64,000 bases of DNA, taken from assembly GCF_000708595.2 (NCBI RefSeq), contig NZ_JARP01000001.1:1116001-1180000 (forward strand), given 5' to 3'. The notes under the pieces were generated by a model. That model was not told the DNA's origin, did no database searches, and saw only the letters and a list, made by a program, of their open reading frames with translations. Shown here one piece after another: positions 41,683-50,597 of the stretch (positions are counted from its first letter, which is position 1; each line of letters begins with the position of its first letter). Source of the DNA: Flavobacterium sp. KJJ (GTDB lineage: Bacteria; Bacteroidota; Bacteroidia; Flavobacteriales; Flavobacteriaceae). Made by a program: the position numbers and the translations under genes.

Positions 41683-42348
41683 ATGATTCAAAAATTATTC
41701 AGTTATCTTATTCCAATTAAAATATTCAAGAAAAAATCAGCAAGGAGCAAAATGATTGAGGTAACTTGGGCGAATGGTGAGTTGGTATTAGATTCTGAAA
41801 ACACAAATTACTCTTATGGTAGCCTGCAGCGTATATTAAGGTACGGACTTCGAAATATTGGCTATGAGAATATTTTAAGAATGGATCATATTTTATTATT
41901 AGGAGTTGCTGGCGGAAGTGTTATAAAAACATTAGTCGACGAAATTGAATACAAAGGCAAAATTACCGGAGTCGAAATTGATGCTGAAATGATACAAATT
42001 GCAAATGAATATTTTAATCTCAACCAGATCAAACAGCTTGAAGTTATTATTGATGACGCTTTCGAATTTGTATTGAAAACCAAACATAAATATGATTTAA
42101 TTATTATTGATATTTTTGAAGATATCAAAATGCCTAACTTCTTATTCGAAAGCTTTTTTAGCGAACGAATTTGTTCACTTTTAAAAAATCAGGGTTTTGT
42201 GCTTTTTAACACCATGATTTTAGATGAAGCACATAATATTAGAAACAGAAAGTATATTTCAGAAATAAACCCTAAATTGTTTACGACTAAAATGCTGCCC
42301 CGCATTGAAGTTCATAATGAATTAATAATTATTGAAAAAGTAGCCTAA
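41683..42348 (+). CDS. spermidine-synthase-like methyltransferase fold protein
   Basis: A 221-residue Rossmann protein of the spermidine synthase superfamily: LLLGVAGGSVIKTLVDE near residue 71, ITGVEIDAEMIQIANEYF near 91 and a DAFEFVLKTKHKYDLIIIDIFED segment near 126. SpeE would need GGGDG and a catalytic DxxDP region. Here GVAGGS and IDIFED replace them, so genuine putrescine aminopropyltransferase activity is doubtful. It may be a methyltransferase or cofactor-binding relative. It heads a run with the M23 peptidase gene (12 nt away), a lipoprotein and an exported protein. Confidence 0.72.
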   Translation: MIQKLFSYLIPIKIFKKKSARSKMIEVTWANGELVLDSENTNYSYGSLQRILRYGLRNIGYENILRMDHILLLGVAGGSVIKTLVDEIEYKGKITGVEIDAEMIQIANEYFNLNQIKQLEVIIDDAFEFVLKTKHKYDLIIIDIFEDIKMPNFLFESFFSERICSLLKNQGFVLFNTMILDEAHNIRNRKYISEINPKLFTTKMLPRIEVHNELIIIEKVA

Positions 42349-42359
42349 ATTTAAGTTTT

Positions 42360-43037
42360 ATGAAAACCCTTGCCTCTATTTTAAACACCTTACCACCTAC
42401 TAAGGTTATCGATTCGAGTATTGATTTTTCTAAATATGTTCCGTTAGACTTATCAATTACTAATCAAGAATTAGTCAAAAGAAAACCAGAAAACGCAACA
42501 GAATTTGAAATTTTTATATCAGATTATTTAAAAAAGAACAATGCCGAAGTTGCATTTGGCGGTTATATTGAAGGACGTACTTTATATAAAAGAAGTACCA
42601 TTTTTAAAAATGATTCGATTCCAGAACGCAACATTCATATTGGTCTAGATTTATGGACAAAAGTTGAAACTTCCGTTCTAGCACCACTGGACGGAAAAAT
42701 ACATAGTTTTAAAAATAATGTTGGTCTGGGCGATTATGGGCCGACCATTATTTTAGAACACGAAGTTGAAAATGAAATATTTTATACTTTATACGGTCAT
42801 TTATCGTTAGAAAGTATAAAAGACTTAACCGTCGGGAAATTTTATAAAAAAGGAGAACAAATTGCAACTATAGGAAATGCTGCCGTTAACGGTGATTATG
42901 CACCTCATGTACATTTTCAGATTATACAAAATATTGAAGATTATTGGGGAGATTATCCAGGAGTCTGCAATACAAACGACCTTAATTTTTATATCGAAAA
43001 TTGCCCCGACCCTAACCTATTATTAAAAATAACATAA
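42360..43037 (+). CDS. M23 family peptidoglycan metallopeptidase-like protein
   Basis: A 225-residue LysM-less M23 (LytM) domain protein. Metal ligands: His/Asp in NIHIGLDLW near residue 90 (HxxxD) and His-x-His in HVHFQI near 183, with the TLYGHLSLES loop near 140 also conserved. It lacks an obvious signal peptide, which is unusual for a murein hydrolase. A cytoplasmic role or non-classical export is possible. It is second in the 41.7-44.0 kb unit (12 nt after the preceding gene, 6 nt before the next). Confidence 0.82.
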   Translation: MKTLASILNTLPPTKVIDSSIDFSKYVPLDLSITNQELVKRKPENATEFEIFISDYLKKNNAEVAFGGYIEGRTLYKRSTIFKNDSIPERNIHIGLDLWTKVETSVLAPLDGKIHSFKNNVGLGDYGPTIILEHEVENEIFYTLYGHLSLESIKDLTVGKFYKKGEQIATIGNAAVNGDYAPHVHFQIIQNIEDYWGDYPGVCNTNDLNFYIENCPDPNLLLKIT

Positions 43038-43043
43038 ATAGTT

Positions 43044-43517
43044 ATGAAGAAAGCAGGATTGATTATATGTTTGCTGTTGTTAATTGGATGTAAATCAAAA
43101 ACAGTAAGCAGAGACACTGAAGATTTAAAAATTAAAAAAGTTGCGAGTGCTGAAATAAATTCAAATCAGCAAAGTAAAGCTTATGAATTAGGAAAAAGAG
43201 TTTTAGAAACGTGCAATACTTCTAAATTTAAACCCTTTAACGAAACTGAAGTTACCAAGTCGGTAATGGAAAATACAACTGAGGAGCGTTTGACAAAAAC
43301 CTGTCAGCGATTTAGACAATATTATGGAAGTTTTATTGATTTGAAATTAGACGGTGTTTACAAAACCAAACAAGAAGTTATTTACCGTTATCACGCTTTG
43401 TATTCAAAAAAAGTAGCCAATAAAGAACTGCGTGTTTTTGTAGACGAAAATAATCTTGTTTCTGCTATAAAATCAATGGATTGGGATGAAAAATTCGATT
43501 CTAAAATAACTGAATAA
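43044..43517 (+). CDS. lipoprotein of unknown function
   Basis: A 157-residue lipoprotein: MKKAGLIICLLLLIGC gives the lipobox LIGC with lipidated Cys16. The mature part is Lys-rich and includes ETEVTKSVMENTTEERLTKTC, a RFRQYYGSF segment near residue 92 and a beta-rich end (YRYHALYSKKVANKELRVFVDE). No family is recognised, although the compact alpha-beta end is DUF3887-like in length and pattern. Neighbours on both sides are within 11 nt, so it belongs to the same transcription unit. Confidence 0.72.
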   Translation: MKKAGLIICLLLLIGCKSKTVSRDTEDLKIKKVASAEINSNQQSKAYELGKRVLETCNTSKFKPFNETEVTKSVMENTTEERLTKTCQRFRQYYGSFIDLKLDGVYKTKQEVIYRYHALYSKKVANKELRVFVDENNLVSAIKSMDWDEKFDSKITE

Positions 43518-43527
43518 ACTAAAATAT

Positions 43528-44052
43528 ATGAGTTTAAAATTGCCACTGCTTTTATTATTTTTAATTGCCAATCTTTCAAACGCTCAGGAAACCATAAGTA
43601 TAAAGGGCTCTAAACCTTTTCCGGCAACGCAGAGTTACACGTTTATTTGTGAAAAATATGCTTATACTGGCGAGACAAATGTTCAGATTGCAAAAACAGA
43701 TAAAGGAGGCGTTTTAAAACTAACTATTGCAACAGCAAATTATCTAGCTCGAATTTCTGGCGGTGTTTATGTCGATTTGGTAAACGGTGATGTTATTGCC
43801 TGTGTAGATAAAAACACCAATGAAACTGCTGATGGCAAAACAACATCATATTACTATTTTACTACGGCTGAAATGATTAAGTTAAAAAAAACAGATATAC
43901 AAGCCATTAGGTTTATTATAACTGGAAATTCAAAAACTTTCGGCAATCAAACTGGTTATTTTACTGCAATTAATAGAATGTCATACTTTTCGACAGCGTT
44001 TGATAAATCCAAAAAAACTTTTGATACTGCAAAAGAAATAAGTCTTTTATAA
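43528..44052 (+). CDS. exported hypothetical protein
   Basis: A 174-residue exported protein with a signal peptide MSLKLPLLLLFLIANLSNAQ. The mature part is beta-strand rich (YTFICEKYAYTGETNVQIAKTDKGG, LKLTIATANYLARISGGVYVDL) and includes one central GDVIACVDKN turn. I recognise no family. It is probably periplasmic or surface-exposed. It starts 10 nt after the upstream lipoprotein gene. Confidence 0.7.
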   Translation: MSLKLPLLLLFLIANLSNAQETISIKGSKPFPATQSYTFICEKYAYTGETNVQIAKTDKGGVLKLTIATANYLARISGGVYVDLVNGDVIACVDKNTNETADGKTTSYYYFTTAEMIKLKKTDIQAIRFIITGNSKTFGNQTGYFTAINRMSYFSTAFDKSKKTFDTAKEISLL

Positions 44053-44103
44053 AGAAATGATTTAATATAATAAATCTTATATTTATAGCTTAATTTTATT
44101 TTA

Positions 44104-44574
44104 ATGAACGCAAACGAAAATTTAATTGCAAAATTCTACACTGCTTTTGCAAATGGTGATGCCAAAACAATGAGCGAATGTTACCATCCGAAAATTCATT
44201 TTATTGATCCCGCTTTTGGATTATTAAAAGAAGATCAGGTTTCTAAAATGTGGGAAATGTTGATTTTAAGAAGCAAAGGCAATCTTAAGCTAGAATTTTC
44301 AGATATAAAAGCAGATGAATTTACTGGTTCTGCAAAATGGGTTGCGACTTATATATTTACTAAAACTAATCGAAATGTTATCAATAGAATTTCGGCTGAG
44401 TTTGTATTTCAAGACGGATTGATTATCAAGCATACAGATAATTTTGACGTTTGGAAATGGTCGAAACAAGCTTTTGGCTTGACAGGGTATTTTTTAGGAT
44501 GGACAGGATTTTTTCATAAAAAAATTCAGGAGCAGGCTGTATTATCTCTTAAAAAGTTTCAAGAATCCAGATAA
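44104..44574 (+). CDS. NTF2/SnoaL-like domain protein
   Basis: A 156-residue cone-shaped NTF2-like protein (SnoaL branch): ENLIAKFYTAFANGDAKTMSECYHPKIHFIDPAFG at the N-terminus, then a DIKADEFTGSAKWVATYIF strand pair and the KHTDNFDVWKWSKQAFG end. Such proteins bind or isomerise small molecules, or are simple ligand carriers. No catalytic Asp/His pair can be assigned. It is 51 nt downstream of the preceding exported protein, possibly at the end of that transcription unit. Confidence 0.82.
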   Translation: MNANENLIAKFYTAFANGDAKTMSECYHPKIHFIDPAFGLLKEDQVSKMWEMLILRSKGNLKLEFSDIKADEFTGSAKWVATYIFTKTNRNVINRISAEFVFQDGLIIKHTDNFDVWKWSKQAFGLTGYFLGWTGFFHKKIQEQAVLSLKKFQESR

Positions 44575-44713
44575 GATTCGTAAATTCAAGTTTAAAATTC
44601 ACATTGATTAAAAATAAAATTTAATTTTTAATTTTATTTATCTCCTTGTTGCAAAGATTCTAATTATTTTGTTACTGCTTATTGAGTTAATCGTGTTGTA
44701 ATCTTGAATAACT

Positions 44714-46456
44714 ATGAAAGACATTGTACACAAAAAATTAAATCAGTTACAAGCAACAGCAATTTGCGGAAACGATATTAGTTCTTCCTGTTTGTATGTT
44801 TCGGCACTTACCATTTTGTATGCTGGCCAATATGCATGGATTTCGTTATTGATCGTTGCAGTTGTTCTATACTTATTCAGAAAAATTTATGGTGAAGTTG
44901 TTGGCGCAATTCCTTTAAATGGAGGCGCTTACAATGTTTTACTAAATACTTCTACAAAACGGTTAGCCTCATTAGCCGCTACTTTAACGGTTTTATCTTA
45001 TATGGCGACGGCCGTAATTTCAGCCTCAGAAGGAATGCATTATTTGCACGGAATTTTCGATGGCTTGAATGTTACGATTGCAACCGTTGTCGTTCTTGTA
45101 CTTTTTACTGGCCTTGCCATTTTAGGAATTGGAGAATCTGCATTTGTTGCCGTCTTTATCTTTCTAACTCATATTGCAACACTTAGCTTATTGGTTTTAG
45201 CCTCTTTGTATTTTATTTTAAATCACGGTTTAAATATTTTTCATATCAATTGGCAAACACCCATTGCAACTGGAAATATAAAAACAGCACTTTTCCTAGG
45301 ATTTTCTGCTGCAATGCTCGGAATTTCAGGTTTTGAAAGCTCAGCAAATTTTGTCGAAGAACAAGAACATGGCATCTTCCCTAAAACACTTCGAAACATG
45401 TGGGCAATTGTAAGCTTTTTTAATCCCGTGATCGCCATATTATTAATAAGTGTAATTCCGTTAACCGAAGTTGGAGAAAATAAAGAATCACTTTTGGCAC
45501 ATTTAGGTCAAACTACTGGAGGATCATGGCTGGCATGGCTAATTTCTATTGATGCTGTTTTAGTTTTATGTGGCGCTGTACTTACTTCATTTGTAGGTGT
45601 TTCTGGTTTATTAAACCGAATGACATTAGATCGAATTCTGCCAAACTATTTCCTAAAACAAAACAAAAGAGGTTCGCATTACCGAATCGTAATAAGTTTT
45701 TTAGTTCTGTGTATATCAGTTCTTTTTGCTACAAAAGGCCATTTAGAATCTTTAGCCGGAGTTTATACTTTTTCTTTTCTGGCTGTTATGGCGCTTTTCG
45801 GAATTGGAAATTTATTATTGAAATTCAAACGAAGAAAACTTCCTAGACCTGAACGTGCACGAGGTATAGCAGTTGTAATAGCCGTTTCGTTTATTATTGC
45901 GGCATTTATAGGAAATATGAAATTGAATATTAATTCATTTTATACATTTCTAAAATACATGATTCCTTCCTTAATTTTTATAGGAGTTATGCTTAACCGT
46001 GTCGTACTTATCAAATTATTAATAGAAGCCTTAGAATATTTCTATCAGCCGTTGAGAAGATTTGTAATTGTAAGCAATCGCTATTTACAGAATTTAAGTT
46101 TACAAATTAATTCGCAGGAATTTGTCTTTTTTACCAAAGGTGATGATATTGCTATTTTGAATAAAGTTTTACAATATGTCGAAGGCAATGAAACGACCAA
46201 AAAACTCAAAATTGTTCACATCAAAAACGGCATTACAAACAACGAAGAACTTAAAAAAGACTTAGAAGTTTTAGATCGCGCTTACGATAGTCTGGATATC
46301 GAATACCTTGAGATCGAAGGTGTTTTCGGGCCAGAAATTATAGACGATTTATCCAAAAAATGGAAAATTCCTAAAAACTTTATGTTTATAGCTTCTCCAG
46401 GAAACAAATTCTCTTATAGAGTTTCAGATTTAGGAGGCGTACGTTTAATTATGTAG
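44714..46456 (+). CDS. APC-superfamily amino acid permease with cytoplasmic C-terminal domain
   Basis: A 580-residue transporter. Residues ~1-440 carry about 12 membrane helices of the APC family, starting ATAICGNDISSSCLY (the unwound TM1 substrate-binding region), with ILGIGESAFVAV and GFSAAMLGISGFESSANF (TM6 region) clearly matched. Residues ~455-580 form a soluble domain with KGDDIAILNKVLQYVEGN and a Rossmann-like pattern, seen in a subset of Bacteroidota permeases. It probably imports amino acids or an amine. Substrate undetermined. Monocistronic. Confidence 0.86.
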   Translation: MKDIVHKKLNQLQATAICGNDISSSCLYVSALTILYAGQYAWISLLIVAVVLYLFRKIYGEVVGAIPLNGGAYNVLLNTSTKRLASLAATLTVLSYMATAVISASEGMHYLHGIFDGLNVTIATVVVLVLFTGLAILGIGESAFVAVFIFLTHIATLSLLVLASLYFILNHGLNIFHINWQTPIATGNIKTALFLGFSAAMLGISGFESSANFVEEQEHGIFPKTLRNMWAIVSFFNPVIAILLISVIPLTEVGENKESLLAHLGQTTGGSWLAWLISIDAVLVLCGAVLTSFVGVSGLLNRMTLDRILPNYFLKQNKRGSHYRIVISFLVLCISVLFATKGHLESLAGVYTFSFLAVMALFGIGNLLLKFKRRKLPRPERARGIAVVIAVSFIIAAFIGNMKLNINSFYTFLKYMIPSLIFIGVMLNRVVLIKLLIEALEYFYQPLRRFVIVSNRYLQNLSLQINSQEFVFFTKGDDIAILNKVLQYVEGNETTKKLKIVHIKNGITNNEELKKDLEVLDRAYDSLDIEYLEIEGVFGPEIIDDLSKKWKIPKNFMFIASPGNKFSYRVSDLGGVRLIM

Positions 46457-46496
46457 CTTTTTTTCAGGAGCAGGTGGTTTCATTTTTTAAGACGAT

Positions 46497-46575
46497 CAGT
46501 CCCGCTATCCCTTTCAAACTTTTGCGCCGAACACCGGCACAAAAGGTTTTCAGTACTATCGGGGCTAGACAAGAA
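46497..46575 (+). repeat. REP-like palindromic intergenic element
   Basis: CAGTCCCGCTATCC at the left and CTATCGGGGCTAG at the right form an imperfect inverted repeat around a GC-richer core (GCGCCGAACACCGGC). The base composition stands out from the surrounding AT-rich DNA. It resembles dispersed intergenic repeats of Flavobacterium, but no second copy is in this window. Confidence 0.45.
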
Positions 46576-46610
46576 CGTATAGCGATTTTTAAGAAACAAC
46601 AAACCCGACA

Positions 46611-46636
46611 GATTTTTAAATTCGTCGGGTTTGTTT
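46611..46636. terminator. bidirectional terminator
   Basis: AAACCCGAC and GTCGGGTTT pair perfectly around a 4-nt AT loop region, followed by TGTTTGT, between the APC permease and convergent aminotransferase genes. Confidence 0.65.
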
Positions 46637-46676
46637 GTATTTAAGATTTAAATAATCTTTTTCTTTGTTTGGTTAA

Positions 46677-48164
46677 TTACGATTTAAACCAGCTTTCAAC
46701 CAACTCATCTTCAAATGAAGTCGCATTTTTGTGAACAAACTCATTTGTGTTTTTATTATAAGAATAATCTAAAGCCCAAGTTTCATGATTTTTAGCTAAA
46801 TCTTTGATACTTTCACAAACAAAAGCAATTTCTTCGTCGGTGGTAGTTGGATGAATTGACATTCTGATCCATCCTGGTTTTTTGATCAAATCACCAATCG
46901 TAATTTCATTAACCAATTGATTCGAAGTTTCTTGATCTACATGCAATAAAAAATGCCCGTAAGTTCCAGCACAGCTGCATCCTCCTCTAGTCTGAATTCC
47001 GAATTTATCATTCAATAATTTTACTCCTAAATTAAAATGAAGATTTTCAATAAAAAATGAAACTACACCCAAACGATTTTTATGCTGTCCCGCTAAAATT
47101 TTAATATTTGAAATTTCATCCAATTCATTAAAAACAAAATCAACAATTTCATGCTCACGCTGCAGAATGTTTTCAATTCCCATTTCTTCCTTAAGCTCAA
47201 TTGCCAAAGCTGTTTTTATAACCTGAAGAAAACCAGGAGTTCCGCCATCTTCACGATCCTCAATATTGTCAATATATTTGTGTTCTCCCCAAGGATTTGT
47301 CCAGCTTACAGTTCCGCCGCCGGGACAATCAGGAATCATATTATTATATAATTTTTTATTAAAAATTAATACACCAGACGTTCCAGGTCCTCCTAAAAAT
47401 TTATGTGGAGAAAAGAAAATAGCATCAAGATAAGATTCTGGATCTGCAGGATGCATATCAATTTCTACATAAGGTCCAGAACAGGCGAAATCTACAAAAC
47501 AAACTCCGTTATGCTTATGCATTAATTTCGCAGCTTCATGAAAAGGTGTTTTTAAACCCGTAACATTCGAACATGAAGTAATAGAAGCAATTTTAATTGT
47601 TCTATCGGTATATTTTTCTAGGAGTTCTTCTAAATTTTCCAGACTAAAAAGTCCTTTTTCGCATGATGGAATAATTTCAACATCTGCGATCGTTTCTAAC
47701 CAAGAGGTTTGATTAGAATGATGTTCCATATGCGAAATAAAAACAACAGGTTTTTTTTCAGCTGGAACTATTGTGCAGTCTTTCAGGTTTTCTGGAATCT
47801 TCAAACCTAAAATACGCTGAAATTTATTAACAACACCTGTCATTCCGGTTCCATCTGTAATCAAAACATCATCAGTATTAGCATTAGTATGACGTTTTAT
47901 TATGTTTCTGGCATGATGATAGGCTTTTGTCATGGCAGTACCTGACACAGTAGTTTCTGTATGTGTATTAGCAACGAAAGGTCCGAATTCATTCAGAAGT
48001 TTCTCTTCAATTGGTCGGTATAAACGGCCGCTGGCTGTCCAATCAGTGTAAATGATCTTTTTTTTACCGTAAGGCGAAGTAAATTCTTGATTTATTCCCA
48101 CAATATTTTTTCGGAAATCCTGAAAATACGTTTCTAAAGTGATGGTACTATTTTTGCTATTCAT
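46677..48164 (-). CDS. class V PLP aminotransferase / cysteine-desulfurase-like protein
   Basis: A 495-residue fold I PLP enzyme. The PLP lysine is in SPHKFLGGPG near residue 244, with HMEHHSNQ near 150 and the conserved VDFACSGPY near 216. The region RGGCSCAGTYGH near 395 is enriched in Cys but is not the flexible loop of IscS. Length exceeds typical SufS (about 400). It may be a sulfur-mobilising or selenocysteine-lyase-type enzyme or an unrelated aminotransferase. I choose ATG 48164 (MNSKNST) over a TTG 60 nt upstream, because a TATATTTG -7 element lies between them at 48184-48191. Confidence 0.85.
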   Translation of the reverse strand: MNSKNSTITLETYFQDFRKNIVGINQEFTSPYGKKKIIYTDWTASGRLYRPIEEKLLNEFGPFVANTHTETTVSGTAMTKAYHHARNIIKRHTNANTDDVLITDGTGMTGVVNKFQRILGLKIPENLKDCTIVPAEKKPVVFISHMEHHSNQTSWLETIADVEIIPSCEKGLFSLENLEELLEKYTDRTIKIASITSCSNVTGLKTPFHEAAKLMHKHNGVCFVDFACSGPYVEIDMHPADPESYLDAIFFSPHKFLGGPGTSGVLIFNKKLYNNMIPDCPGGGTVSWTNPWGEHKYIDNIEDREDGGTPGFLQVIKTALAIELKEEMGIENILQREHEIVDFVFNELDEISNIKILAGQHKNRLGVVSFFIENLHFNLGVKLLNDKFGIQTRGGCSCAGTYGHFLLHVDQETSNQLVNEITIGDLIKKPGWIRMSIHPTTTDEEIAFVCESIKDLAKNHETWALDYSYNKNTNEFVHKNATSFEDELVESWFKS

Positions 48165-48183
48165 TAGTGTGCCTGAGTTTGAT

Positions 48184-48191
48184 GCAAATAT
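48184..48191 (-). promoter_or_regulatory. -7 promoter element of the aminotransferase gene
   Basis: On the minus strand TATATTTG fits TAnnTTTG exactly, 19 nt before the chosen ATG at 48164, leaving a very short leader. It supports that start over an upstream TTG. Confidence 0.5.
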
Positions 48192-48344
48192 AAATGCTTT
48201 TTTATAAAATTGCGAATTTATCAATTATAAACTTTAAATATTAGAAGACCGATTAGTTTATTTAACTAAATAGTCCTTTTTTTGACAATTTATCATAATA
48301 TTCTATAGGATTAATAGGCATTAAAACTTGAACAATACTTGTAT

Positions 48345-48878
48345 ATGGAAAATTTAGCAACGGCTACTTTTGGTGGTGGGTGTTTTTGGTGTATTGAGGC
48401 TGTGATACAACGGTTAAAAGGTATAGAATCTTTAAAATCAGGTTTTTCAGGTGGCTTTATTAAAAATCCGCCTTATCGTGAAGTACGTACTGGCAGAACT
48501 GGTCATGCCGAAGTCATACAGGTTACTTTTAATCCTGACATAATTTCATATCATGACTTGATATTTATATTTATGACAAGTCACGATCCAACAACACTTA
48601 ATCGACAGGGAGCAGATGTAGGTACACAGTATCGTTCTATAATTTTGTATCATAATGAGGAACAAAAAAAAATTGCAGAAAAAGTTTTAGAAGAAGCACA
48701 ACCTTTTTATGATGACAAAATTGTAACTGAATTAGCTGCTTTTGAAGTATTTTATGAAGCTGAACAAGATCATCAAAATTATTATAATAACAATCAAGAT
48801 GCCCGTTACTGTCAAATTGTAATTGATCCAAAAGTGCAAAAATTAAAAAAAATGTACGCAGAAAAACTAGTTGAATAA
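48345..48878 (+). CDS. msrA: peptide-methionine (S)-S-oxide reductase
   Basis: A 177-residue MsrA that repairs oxidised methionine. The catalytic motif GGGCFWCIEA lies at residues ~10-19, with the nucleophilic cysteine at the first C. Then GFSGGF, YREVRTGRTGHAEVIQV and FMTSHDPTTLNRQGADVGTQYRS follow in family order, and the YYNNNQDARYCQ stretch closes it, the last Cys being a candidate resolving residue. ATG 48345 is preferred over an in-frame TTG at 48339. It is upstream of selO on the same strand, 79 nt apart. Confidence 0.94.
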   Translation: MENLATATFGGGCFWCIEAVIQRLKGIESLKSGFSGGFIKNPPYREVRTGRTGHAEVIQVTFNPDIISYHDLIFIFMTSHDPTTLNRQGADVGTQYRSIILYHNEEQKKIAEKVLEEAQPFYDDKIVTELAAFEVFYEAEQDHQNYYNNNQDARYCQIVIDPKVQKLKKMYAEKLVE

Positions 48879-48957
48879 GTAATTTTATAGCTCAGATTAA
48901 TATTTCCTTTTCAAAGAAATAATCTTAATAATTGGGCAAAAAATAAAAAATACAACA

Positions 48958-50526
48958 ATGAAAAACTTAAAAATAAATAATCGATTTACAGCTGAATTGC
49001 CAGCAGATCCAGATGAAACAAATGAAATTCGTCAGGTAAGAAATACGCTCTTTTCGTATGTAAATCCAACCAAACCCTCTAATCCAAAGCTAATTCATGC
49101 TTCTGAAGAAGTAGCCGAATTAGTGGGAATCAATAAAGATGAAATTCAATCTGAATCATTTTTAAATGTTTTCTCAGGAAAAGAAATTCTGGCAGATACT
49201 CGCCCCTATGCAATGCCGTATGCAGGGCATCAATTTGGGAATTGGGCTGGACAATTAGGAGACGGACGCGCGATCAATTTAACGGAGGTTGAGAATGATA
49301 ATCAGTTTTTTACACTTCAATTAAAAGGTGCTGGAAAAACACCATATTCGAGAACTGCTGATGGCTTAGCCGTTTTGCGATCCTCTATTAGGGAATATTT
49401 ATGTGCTGAAGCAATGCACTATTTAGGAGTTCCTACTACCCGATCGCTTTCTCTGATGCTTTCTGGTGACGAAGTTTTACGTGACATTTTGTACAATGGA
49501 AATCCGGCTTACGAAAAAGGTGCAGTTGTTTGCCGTGTCGCTCCTTCTTTCATTCGTTTTGGAAGTTTTGAAATGCTTACAGCCAGAAACGAACTTAAAA
49601 ATTTAAAAGAATTTGTCGAATACAATATCAAACATTATTTTCCTGAAATAGAAGGAGAACCAAAAGAACAATATTTGCAATTTTTTAAAACTGTTGCTGA
49701 AAAGACACGTGAAATGATTTTGCATTGGCAACGAGTTGGTTTTGTACACGGCGTAATGAATACGGATAATATGTCGATTCACGGAATTACTATAGATTAC
49801 GGACCTTATGGATGGCTGGAAAATTACGATCCAAATTGGACGCCAAATACAACTGACAGTCAGAATAGAAGATATCGTTTTGGAAATCAGCCTCAAATTG
49901 CACAGTGGAATTTATATCAATTGGCCAATGCGCTTTATCCTTTAATTAATGAAGCCGAACCTTTAGAGAGAATTTTAGAATCGTTTATAATTGATTTTGA
50001 TTCAGACTATAAAACAATGTTCTTAAGTAAATTAGGAATATTTACTTCAACTGAAACTGACGATAGTCTACTTGAAGGTTTAGAAACTATTTTACAATTA
50101 TCTGAAACTGACATGACCATCTTTTTTAGAAATTTAAACAGAATCCAGAAAACAGATTCTGCTGAAAATGCAATTGAAAAAATGCAAGACGCTTTTTATT
50201 TTCCAAAAGAAATTTCAGGAGCTGTTTTAGATTCTTGGAAAAAATGGTTTTCTGCTTATATCCAAAGATTAAATTCAGAAGAAGTTTCAGATGAGAATCG
50301 CGTTGAAAAAATGAATCTTATTAATCCTAAATATGTGTTGCGAAATTACATGTCACAACTAGCTATTGATGCTGCAGATCAATGCGATTATTCTTTAATA
50401 AATGAATTATATCTTCTTTTGCAAAAACCATATGACGAACAAATAGAATCAGAAAAATGGTTTGCTAAACGACCAGATTGGGCACGATCAAAAGTCGGAT
50501 GTTCAATGCTTTCTTGCAGTTCTTAA
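48958..50526 (+). CDS. selO: protein adenylyltransferase SelO (YdiU family)
   Basis: A 522-residue pseudokinase-fold enzyme that transfers AMP to proteins (AMPylation), in other organisms linked to redox stress. Core motifs are YAGHQFGNWAGQLGDGRA near residues 88-105, LQLKGAGKTPYSR near 120-132 and HGVMNTDNMSIHGITIDYGPYGWLE near 262-286, which includes the Mg-binding Asn/Asp. The C-terminal CSMLSCSS carries two cysteines at the position where animal SelO has selenocysteine. It follows msrA, another redox-repair gene, so a shared oxidative-stress role is plausible. Confidence 0.94.
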   Translation: MKNLKINNRFTAELPADPDETNEIRQVRNTLFSYVNPTKPSNPKLIHASEEVAELVGINKDEIQSESFLNVFSGKEILADTRPYAMPYAGHQFGNWAGQLGDGRAINLTEVENDNQFFTLQLKGAGKTPYSRTADGLAVLRSSIREYLCAEAMHYLGVPTTRSLSLMLSGDEVLRDILYNGNPAYEKGAVVCRVAPSFIRFGSFEMLTARNELKNLKEFVEYNIKHYFPEIEGEPKEQYLQFFKTVAEKTREMILHWQRVGFVHGVMNTDNMSIHGITIDYGPYGWLENYDPNWTPNTTDSQNRRYRFGNQPQIAQWNLYQLANALYPLINEAEPLERILESFIIDFDSDYKTMFLSKLGIFTSTETDDSLLEGLETILQLSETDMTIFFRNLNRIQKTDSAENAIEKMQDAFYFPKEISGAVLDSWKKWFSAYIQRLNSEEVSDENRVEKMNLINPKYVLRNYMSQLAIDAADQCDYSLINELYLLLQKPYDEQIESEKWFAKRPDWARSKVGCSMLSCSS

Positions 50527-50532
50527 TTTTTA

Positions 50533-50593
50533 TTTTCCCCACAGATTAGAAGATTTTAATGTTAATTCATTTAATTCTAATCTGTGGGGAAAA
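50533..50593. terminator. bidirectional terminator, 19-bp perfect stem
   Basis: TTTTCCCCACAGATTAGAA pairs exactly with its complement (50575-50593) around a 23-nt loop, between convergent selO and ypdA genes. T/A runs lie within the stem ends. Confidence 0.83.
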
Positions 50594-50597
50594 TATT

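Noticed and set aside
41683..42348. True spermidine synthase
   Set aside because: The catalytic motifs of SpeE (GGGDG and the downstream DxxDP-type region) are not present, so only the fold relation is supported.
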